NCBI GenBank assembly: GCA_016928975.1
Contig: JAFGJR010000144.1
Span: 1 to 11,381, forward strand
From: Sedimentisphaerales bacterium
GTDB lineage: Bacteria > Planctomycetota > Phycisphaerae > Sedimentisphaerales > SG8-4
DNA length: 11,381 nucleotides
Direction: 5' to 3'
Position numbers and translations under genes: made by a program. The notes beneath the pieces were generated by a model. It saw only the letters and a program-made list of their open reading frames with translations. It made no database searches and was not told where the DNA came from. Below, one piece after another: positions 6,492 through 11,381 of the stretch (positions are counted from its first letter, which is position 1; each line of letters starts with the position of its first letter).

Positions 6492-6755
6492 ATGGCAATG
6501 CGACAATCGAGAACAAAGACACCCAGAAGAAGGACGGGCTTCAGCGGCCCCCGCGATCAGACCCAGTGCCGGTTCTGCCGGGGCGGCATCAAATACATCG
6601 ATTACAAGGATGTCGAGACGCTGCAGAAGCTGCTCACCAATCGCGGCAAGATCTATTCCCGCAAGCGTAGCGGCAATTGCGCCGGCTGCCAGAGGAAGGC
6701 CAAGGCCGCGATCAAGCGGGCTCGGTTCATGGCCCTGCTGCCGTATTCAACGTAA
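6492..6755 (+). CDS. rpsR: 30S ribosomal protein S18, zinc-binding type
   Basis: S18 pairs with S6 on the 30S platform. The product has 87 residues. ATG 6492 follows a good GAGGTGA ribosome binding site (6482-6488) and lies 13 bases after the ssb stop. The core motifs IDYKDVETLQKLLT and GKIYSRKRSG are visible. Four cysteines in two CxxC pairs (C26/C29 and C63/C66) mark the C+ zinc-ribbon form of S18; many bacteria carry only the C- form lacking these residues. The N-terminus is Arg/Lys-rich, for rRNA contact. It is cotranscribed with ssb and rpsF. Confidence 0.97.
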   Translation: MAMRQSRTKTPRRRTGFSGPRDQTQCRFCRGGIKYIDYKDVETLQKLLTNRGKIYSRKRSGNCAGCQRKAKAAIKRARFMALLPYST

Positions 6756-6774
6756 AGACCGGTCATTGGGGCTC

Positions 6775-6841
6775 GTAGCGTGGGGTTTGCCCCACCGTCG
6801 ATCTGCCAGGATTATTCATGGTGGGCCGCGCCCCACCCTAC
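6775..6841. repeat. Inverted pair of REP-like palindromes
   Basis: Two 22-base units, 6775-6796 (starting GTAGCGTGGGG, ending GCCCCACC) and 6820-6841 (starting GGTGGGCCGCG, ending CCCCACCCTAC), are inverted copies of each other. They agree at about 17 of 22 positions and are separated by 23 bases. Each is itself palindromic (GTGGGG/CCCCAC in the first, GGTGGG/CCCACC in the second). The two can also pair with each other into one long stem. This is the layout of a bacterial BIME, that is, paired REP sequences of the kind mobilised by RAYT transposases. It fills most of the 101-base gap between rpsR and rplI and stops 3 bases before the rplI ribosome binding site. Confidence 0.65.
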
Positions 6842-6856
6842 AACGAGGTATCGACA

Positions 6857-7360
6857 ATGAAGGTACTACTTTGCGAGGACGTGAACAAGCTCGGCTGGCT
6901 CGGTGACGTCGTGGAGGTCTCCGAGGGCTACGCACGGAACTACCTGTTGCCGCAGCGGCTGGCCAAGGTCGCAACGGAGGCCAACATCAAGTCCATTGCT
7001 CAGGAGAAGGCCAGGCGCGCCGAGCAGCGGCTCCAGGAGCGTCGGCGGCTCGAAAGGGCGGCGCAGGCCGTCAACGGCGCCGAAGCCGTCGTGTCGGCCA
7101 AGGCCAATGAGCAGGGCGTCCTGTTCGGCTCGATTACCGATTCGATGATTGCCGCCAATCTGCGGGCCCAGGGCTTCGAGGTGGCCGATGAAGTCGTGAA
7201 GCTACCCGAGCACATCAAGCAGCTCGGCACGCATGATGTGACTCTGCGATTTGCCGACGATGTGACGGCGGTGGTTCACGTCGTGGTCGTGCCGGAGCAG
7301 GTGGAGGCGCCAGACGAGGGTGAAACGGCGGCCGCGGAGGCCAAGCCGCCGGAGGAGTAG
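6857..7360 (+). CDS. rplI: 50S ribosomal protein L9
   Basis: L9 binds 23S rRNA domain V near the L1 stalk and helps to maintain reading frame. The product has 167 residues. ATG 6857 is chosen because GAGGT (6845-6849) lies 7 bases upstream and the family starts MKVLLCEDV; the longer frame beginning at 6818 would translate the REP repeat. The N-terminal domain shows GDVVEVSEGYARNYLLP. A long charged helix rich in Arg, Glu and Gln connects to the C-terminal domain (GVLFGSITDSMIA, LPEHIKQLGTHDV). About 20 extra residues at the end are acidic and Ala/Pro-rich, like the tails on L25 and S6 in this window. It is the last gene of the ribosomal cluster. Confidence 0.97.
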   Translation: MKVLLCEDVNKLGWLGDVVEVSEGYARNYLLPQRLAKVATEANIKSIAQEKARRAEQRLQERRRLERAAQAVNGAEAVVSAKANEQGVLFGSITDSMIAANLRAQGFEVADEVVKLPEHIKQLGTHDVTLRFADDVTAVVHVVVVPEQVEAPDEGETAAAEAKPPEE

Positions 7361-7470
7361 GCTCGCCTGAGGTTTGCCTGTCGTGGCGATCCGAGCTGGC
7401 GTGGGCGACGTCGTATCAGCCGCGCTCTGTCGGTTCTGCCATGCGATATCATCACTTCCAAGGAACAGAC

Positions 7471-7508
7471 GCGGCCCGCCCGGCCCGGAGCGCAATGCGG
7501 GCCGCTTT
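7471..7508 (+). terminator. Possible terminator after rplI
   Basis: GCGGCCCGC (7471-7479) and GCGGGCCGC (7497-7505) form a perfect 9-bp stem around a 17-base loop, followed only by TTT. It lies 110 bases after the rplI stop. The stem is very stable, but the short T-run makes it an imperfect intrinsic terminator. It could end the glmU-rplI transcript. Confidence 0.45.
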
Positions 7509-7804
7509 CGTCATCGTCCAGCCCGGAAAGCGTCATTGCCCGGTTCGCTTCGCAGCACAGAGTCTTCTTCAACGAACCCGGTTTTCGTGAACCCGCCATG
7601 TGCAAGCCCGTATGAGGACCTGGCCTGGGGGTCATGTGGGCACGGGTGTCTGCAATACCCGCGGGTGAGTGGTCGAGAGACCTTGAGGCACGGTGAGTTT
7701 CACAGATGTCACGGCGATGATAGAGAAAGGCTTGCCAACTTGTCAAACCCTACCCTTGGATCCGGCTTGCGTTCGATAGTGACACTGTTCTTCTGAGATA
7801 TGCT

Positions 7805-7828
7805 GCCGCCGCGATCCGCTGCGGCGGC
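7805..7828 (+). other. GC-rich hairpin
   Basis: GCCGCCGC (7805-7812) and GCGGCGGC (7821-7828) are a perfect 8-bp inverted repeat with the loop GATCCGCT. No T-run follows. It lies 31 bases upstream of the strong terminator stem at 7860, so the two could be the 5' and 3' hairpins of one small RNA. Confidence 0.45.
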
Positions 7829-7859
7829 GGTGACCGAGCCATCCACAGGGCCTCCAACC

Positions 7860-7896
7860 AAAAGGCCGCGAGCCACACACACGCTCGTGGCCTTTT
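7860..7896 (+). terminator. Strong intrinsic terminator, symmetric
   Basis: AAAAGGCC (7860-7867) pairs with GGCCTTTT (7889-7896). Inside, a G-U pair (7868 with 7888) and CGAGC/GCTCG (7869-7873 with 7883-7887) continue the stem to 14 bp around the 9-base loop CACACACAC. The T4 run continues as ATCATT. Because the A-run mirrors the T-run, it can work on both strands. No gene lies just upstream on either strand: rplI ends about 500 bases earlier. It therefore ends either a long 3' UTR or a small RNA. Confidence 0.75.
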
Positions 7897-8073
7897 ATCA
7901 TTCCTGCCCGCGCCGAGCGGGACTCTCCTGCCAACACTGCGGTGCGAGGGTTATACTACCTGATCCGGTCTCCTGCCGGGGAAGACGCGACAGACGTGAT
8001 ACCATGCTCAGCGGCAGACATCCGGCAGCTCATCTGAGGGTGTTTCGAATACCAGTTATCAGATACAGCGATA

Positions 8074-8102
8074 TTGACGAAGGTGCCGGCCGGAAGTATC
8101 AT
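8074..8102 (+). promoter_or_regulatory. sigma70-type promoter of aspS
   Basis: TTGACG (8074-8079) and TATCAT (8097-8102) are exactly 17 bases apart, and each matches the consensus at five of six positions. The -35 is identical to that of the promoter at 1432. Transcription would start near 8109, giving a leader of about 65 bases before the aspS ATG. Confidence 0.7.
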
Positions 8103-8174
8103 AAGGGGCTTGCTTAGTGCTTGTGGTGCGCGCGAACAGACCGGTGAAACCAGTTACTGTCGGAAGTGCTGAAA

Positions 8175-9986
8175 ATGCTGAAAAGAACTCATAATTGCGG
8201 CGAGCTCCGCCTGGAAGATACGGGCAAGAAGGTCGTATTGGCGGGCTGGATCCAATCCTATCGCGATCATGGCAACCTGGTGTTCTTCGATCTGCGGGAC
8301 CGGGAGGGATTGACGCAGTTGGTGTTCGACCCCGAGGTGCAGGCGGAGGCACACCGACTGGCCCGCACGGCTCGTTGCGAGTGGGTCGTTGCCGCCAGCG
8401 GGACGGTGCGTCCGAGAGGCGAAGGTTTGGAGAATCCCAAGCTCGTCACCGGGCGGATCGAAGTGATCGTGGAGCGGTTGGAGATCCTGAACATGGCGCG
8501 GACGCCGCCGTTCGAGATCGACGACGAGGTCCGCACGAATGAGGAGACCCGGCTGGAGTACCGTTACGTTGACCTTCGCCGGTCCTTGATGCAGCAGAAG
8601 CTGCGGACCCGCCACCGCGTCACCACTCTGGTGCGCAAGTACTACGACGAGCAGGGTTTCTGGGAAGTCGAGACTCCCATGCTGGCCAAGAGCACTCCGG
8701 AGGGGGCCAGGGACTTTCTGGTGCCCAGCCGCCTCGTGCGCGGAGCGTTCTATGCACTGCCCCAGTCGCCCCAGTTGTTCAAGCAGATCCTGATGATGAG
8801 CGGCGTCGACAAGTACTTCCAGATCGTCCGCTGCTTCCGCGATGAGGACCCGCGAGCCGACCGGCAGGCGGAGTTCACGCAGATCGACGTGGAGATGAGC
8901 TTCGTCGAGACCGATGACGTGATCCGGATGCATGAGCCGCTGATCGGGCGGATCTGGAAGGAGATCGCGGGGATCGACGTGCCGTTGCCCATCCGCAGGA
9001 TGTCGTACTCGGAGGCGATGCGCGACTACGGCATTGACCGGCCCGACCTGCGATTCGATATGAAACTCAAGGACATCTCCGACCTGGCTTGCCAGAGCAC
9101 TTTCAAGGTGTTCGTCTCGACGGTCGAGAACGGCGGCATCGTCAAGGGATTGTGCGCCCCGGCCGGCGACAAGTACTCGCGAAGCGATATCGACAAGACG
9201 CTCACCTCGTTCGTGATGGATTACGGGGCCAAGGGATTGTCCTGGTGCAAGGTCAAGATGGACGGCGCCGCGCCCACGCTCATCGGCGGGCTTGGCAAGT
9301 TCTTCAGTCCCGAGCAGCAGAAGCAGTTGGTCGAGCGTTTCGGCGCCAAAGACGGCGACCTGCTGCTCGTACTGGCCGACAAAGAGGCCGCGGTGAACAA
9401 GGCTTTGGCCCCGCTTCGATGCCGCGTGGCCAGAGATCTGAAGATGTACGATCCCGGCGAATTCAAATTCGTGTGGATCGTCGACTTTCCGCTGTTTGAG
9501 TGGAACGAGGAGGAAAGGCGATACGATTCCGTCCACCATCCATTCACGGCCCCGGCGCCGGATGATCTGGCCAAGCTCGAGACCGATCCGGGGCACATCT
9601 GCTCCCAGGCGTATGACGTTGTTGTCAACGGCAGCGAGATCGGCGGAGGCAGCGTTCGTATCCATAGACCCGATGTTCAACAGAAAGTCTTCGACCTGCT
9701 CAACATCACGCGGGAACAGGCCGAGGCGAGGTTCGGCTTCTTCCTCAAGGCCCTGGACTACGGAGCGCCGCCTCACGGCGGCATCGCCCTTGGCCTGGAC
9801 CGGCTCATCATGATGCTCACCAGGACGGACAACATTCGCGACGTGATCGCGTTTCCCAAGACCCAGAAGGGCCAGTGCCTCATGACCGGCGCGCCCAGCG
9901 AGGTCGATCCCAAGCAGCTCGACGAGCTGAACCTGCGAACACAGAAGCACTTGCACGTCGACGACGAGAAGCCGAGTCAGCCGTAG
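8175..9986 (+). CDS. aspS: Aspartyl-tRNA synthetase, probably non-discriminating
   Basis: AspRS charges tRNA-Asp with aspartate; non-discriminating forms also make Asp-tRNA-Asn for GatCAB. The product has 603 residues, bacterial type with a GAD insertion. ATG 8175 is preferred over GTG 8166 because GGAAG (8162-8166) lies 8 bases upstream and homology begins about there. The anticodon-binding OB fold lies at about 15-110. The class II core has [21 protein letters not shown], motif 2 [28 protein letters not shown] and motif 3 GIALGLDRL, then [13 protein letters not shown]. His32 and Gly84 align with His31 and Gly83 of the non-discriminating Pseudomonas aeruginosa enzyme, where E. coli has Leu and Lys. 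This suggests that tRNA-Asn is also aspartylated here. It has its own promoter and appears monocistronic. Confidence 0.97.
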   Translation: MLKRTHNCGELRLEDTGKKVVLAGWIQSYRDHGNLVFFDLRDREGLTQLVFDPEVQAEAHRLARTARCEWVVAASGTVRPRGEGLENPKLVTGRIEVIVERLEILNMARTPPFEIDDEVRTNEETRLEYRYVDLRRSLMQQKLRTRHRVTTLVRKYYDEQGFWEVETPMLAKSTPEGARDFLVPSRLVRGAFYALPQSPQLFKQILMMSGVDKYFQIVRCFRDEDPRADRQAEFTQIDVEMSFVETDDVIRMHEPLIGRIWKEIAGIDVPLPIRRMSYSEAMRDYGIDRPDLRFDMKLKDISDLACQSTFKVFVSTVENGGIVKGLCAPAGDKYSRSDIDKTLTSFVMDYGAKGLSWCKVKMDGAAPTLIGGLGKFFSPEQQKQLVERFGAKDGDLLLVLADKEAAVNKALAPLRCRVARDLKMYDPGEFKFVWIVDFPLFEWNEEERRYDSVHHPFTAPAPDDLAKLETDPGHICSQAYDVVVNGSEIGGGSVRIHRPDVQQKVFDLLNITREQAEARFGFFLKALDYGAPPHGGIALGLDRLIMMLTRTDNIRDVIAFPKTQKGQCLMTGAPSEVDPKQLDELNLRTQKHLHVDDEKPSQP

Positions 9987-10063
9987 AGCCGCACGTCCGG
10001 ATCGCAGCCGCTGAGACCACGCGGAGCAGGGCCAGCGCCGGTGTGTGTTTGACGGTGCAGTTT

Positions 10064-10103
10064 CGCGCGTTCGCTGCGCGGGCGGACCGGGAGTCCGCTC
10101 GCG
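10064..10103 (+). terminator. Overlapping hairpins downstream of aspS
   Basis: CGCGGGCGGAC (10077-10087) pairs with GTCCGCTCGCG (10093-10103) over 11 bp, including one G-U, with a 5-base loop. An alternative hairpin, CGCGC/GCGCG (10064-10068 with 10076-10080), shares bases 10077-10080 with it, so the two are mutually exclusive. No T-run follows. The position, about 80 bases after the aspS stop, suggests a terminator-like role, or an attenuator for the kinase gene. Confidence 0.4.
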
Positions 10104-10141
10104 GAGTGCCTCACAGAGGATGGATGGTCGGTGATTTTGGG

Positions 10142-10169
10142 TTGTCGGGCGCGATGAAACACTTAGAAT
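10142..10169 (+). promoter_or_regulatory. Possible promoter of the sensor kinase
   Basis: TTGTCG (10142-10147, four of six consensus bases) and TAGAAT (10164-10169, five of six) are 16 bases apart. A start near 10176 would give a leader of about 50 bases to ATG 10225. This is the best candidate in the 238-base gap after aspS. Confidence 0.4.
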
Positions 10170-10224
10170 GGCCTGCACGGCAAAGGTCCGGCAAGTATCG
10201 ACAATCAAGGGTCAGTTTTTGCGT

Positions 10225-11381
10225 ATGCGTATCGATCTGGGCAAAGCCCTGCAACGTGTTCTGCGGTTTCTGCACCTGATGCCGCTGTCGCTTGCGGAGA
10301 AATGCCGGATCATGTTCGGCGCGGCCGTGCTCTTCAGTCTTGTGATTGCCTTGTTGATCCCCTACATCTGGATGCGCCAGCTCAATAACAAGGTGCTCCT
10401 GGACACCAACAAGGCCAAGGCGGAATCGGTCCTGTTTCGTTCTCACTTCCAACTGAAATCTTCGGGCCAGATCACGTTGCCGGAGCTGAACGAGCAAGGG
10501 GCGGCGAGAGAGCCGAACCAGCCAGGCATGGTGTGGGTGCGCTTCCAGCGGGAGCGCGACAAGAACGACTTCTCGAAACTGAGCGGCGTGCAGAGGCGGC
10601 TGGTGAACACGCTGATGTCCAGTGAGACTCGGGACGAGGCCATCGCGTTCAGCCGCGTCAACGACGTGCTGCAGAGCGACTATGTGCGGCTGTTTCGTGC
10701 GACCGACCGCTGCGTGAGCTGCCACAGTCCGCAGGGCGTCGCGGCGGCGTTCACCCCGAAGGAGATCATCGGGGCGGCCGTCATCCAGACTCGCGGCGTG
10801 GGCGGGCAACTGCGCTGGATGATCCTGATGAATCGCATCTGGATCATCGTGGCCGGCGTCATCGGCGGCACCGGCGCCATCGTGGCCTTCTACTGGATCA
10901 CGCAACGCGTTATCCTCCGCCCCATCCGCCAGTTGCGCGCCCTGGCCAACAACGTGGCGGAAGGCAACCTGGATGTCCGAAGCTCCATCGCCACCGCTGA
11001 TGAGTACGAGAGGCTCGCCCAGGCGTTCAACCACATGCTCGACAATCTGCAGGCGGCCCAGGAGGAACTGCGTCAGGCGAACCGCCAGCTCGACGCGAAG
11101 ATCGCCGAGCTGTCCGAGCGCAACATCGAGCTGTTCCGGGCCAACAAGCTCAAGAGCGAATTCCTGGCAAACATGTCGCACGAGTTCCGCACGCCACTCA
11201 ATGCGATCCTCGGTTTCGCGCAGGTGCTCCGCGAGAAGCCGGGCCTGCTGCGGCGGGACAAGGGACAACGGTACATCGAGAACATCCTTGCCAGCGGCAA
11301 TGGGCTGCTGAACATGATCAACGACCTGCTCGACCTGGCCAAGGCGGAGGCCGGCAAGATGGAGCTGCGCATCGAGCAGAC
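10225..11381 (+). CDS. Membrane sensor histidine kinase with c-type heme motif, 3' end cut by window
   Basis: The frame stays open to the end of the window (385 codons). ATG 10225 is given as the start; TTG 10219 is an alternative with better spacing (7 bases) from AAGGG at 10207-10211. TM1 spans about 29-50. An extracytoplasmic sensor of roughly 150 residues follows, carrying RCVSCHSPQG with Cys163, Cys166 and His167, a CxxCH site for covalent heme c. TM2 lies at about 205-225, then HAMP at about 226-280 (LRPIRQLRALANNVAEGN), a coiled-coil linker rich in Gln/Glu/Leu, and HisKA with SEFLANMSHEFRTPLNAILG (phospho-acceptor His319). The ATPase domain and any receiver domain lie beyond the window. 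The layout resembles heme-c sensors of the DUF3365/Tll0287 type, which sense redox state or small gases. The actual signal is unknown, and no partner response regulator is visible. Confidence 0.9.
   Translation, partial: MRIDLGKALQRVLRFLHLMPLSLAEKCRIMFGAAVLFSLVIALLIPYIWMRQLNNKVLLDTNKAKAESVLFRSHFQLKSSGQITLPELNEQGAAREPNQPGMVWVRFQRERDKNDFSKLSGVQRRLVNTLMSSETRDEAIAFSRVNDVLQSDYVRLFRATDRCVSCHSPQGVAAAFTPKEIIGAAVIQTRGVGGQLRWMILMNRIWIIVAGVIGGTGAIVAFYWITQRVILRPIRQLRALANNVAEGNLDVRSSIATADEYERLAQAFNHMLDNLQAAQEELRQANRQLDAKIAELSERNIELFRANKLKSEFLANMSHEFRTPLNAILGFAQVLREKPGLLRRDKGQRYIENILASGNGLLNMINDLLDLAKAEAGKMELRIEQ

Larger units (their letters stand above)
7361..8174. other. Long intergenic region between rplI and aspS
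   Basis: About 800 bases without a believable gene. The open frames on either strand (for example 7374-7796 forward) give Arg/Ser/Pro-rich translations with no recognisable family and no ribosome binding site. The region holds three strong hairpins (7471-7505, 7805-7828 and 7860-7896), smaller ones such as CGGGT/ACCCG around 7641-7663, and the aspS promoter at 8074-8102. A second, weaker promoter candidate is CTGCCA/TATACT (7928-7933 and 7952-7957, spacer 18). I see no T-box, tRNA or known riboswitch. Confidence 0.6.

Noticed and set aside
7374..7796. 140-codon forward open frame in the rplI-aspS gap
   Set aside because: The translation is Arg/Ser/Pro-rich and low in ordered hydrophobic pattern, it has no ribosome binding site, and it runs across a strong hairpin.
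7901..8174. T-box or other amino-acid riboswitch upstream of aspS
   Set aside because: No T-box consensus or specifier/antiterminator layout was found, and the promoter at 8074 leaves a leader of only about 65 bases.
8154..10208. 684-codon open frame on the minus strand opposite aspS, and similar long antisense frames opposite glmU and the kinase
   Set aside because: They are shadows caused by high GC codon use. The forward genes have full family motifs; the antisense translations are His/Arg/Leu-rich and match nothing.

Overview
The window is GC-rich bacterial chromosome. Nearly every gene lies on the + strand, and the genes are housekeeping ones (cell-wall precursor, PRPP, translation, ssDNA binding). 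Overall base composition, the secreted DUF6263-like protein, the many GC-rich intergenic palindromes and the heme-c sensor kinase suggest a planctomycete, perhaps of the Phycisphaerae. That placement is an inference from style, not from a marker gene.

Layout. Positions 1-424 show no gene I can support. A secreted protein of unknown function follows (425-1387). Next comes a strong sigma70-type promoter (1432-1460), a region that folds as a possible structured RNA (1481-1600), a small palindromic repeat element with heptamer arms (1614-1711) and tRNA-Gln(UUG) (1717-1787). The tRNA runs into a long co-directional cluster: glmU, prs, rplY (ctc/TL5 type), pth, rpsF, ssb, rpsR, rplI (1820-7360). 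This looks like two widely conserved blocks joined end to end: the glmU-prs-ctc-pth block known from Bacillus, and the rpsF-ssb-rpsR(-rplI) block. A pair of inverted REP-like palindromes sits between rpsR and rplI.

After rplI there are about 800 bases without a convincing gene. They hold several strong hairpins and a textbook intrinsic terminator (7860-7896). A good promoter (8074-8102) then drives aspS (8175-9986). A hairpin pair and a possible promoter precede the last gene, a membrane sensor histidine kinase with a c-type heme motif (10225 to beyond the window end).

The genes supply UDP-GlcNAc (GlmU), PRPP (Prs), ribosomal proteins L25, S6, S18 and L9, recycling of peptidyl-tRNA (Pth), ssDNA protection (SSB) and tRNA-Asp charging (AspRS). 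Points worth a second look are the candidate RNA, the two intergenic repeat types, a GlmU lacking the C-terminal arm and one conserved acetyltransferase lysine, an AspRS carrying non-discriminating residues, and the heme sensor kinase. No phage, CRISPR, transposase or clear foreign island is visible.
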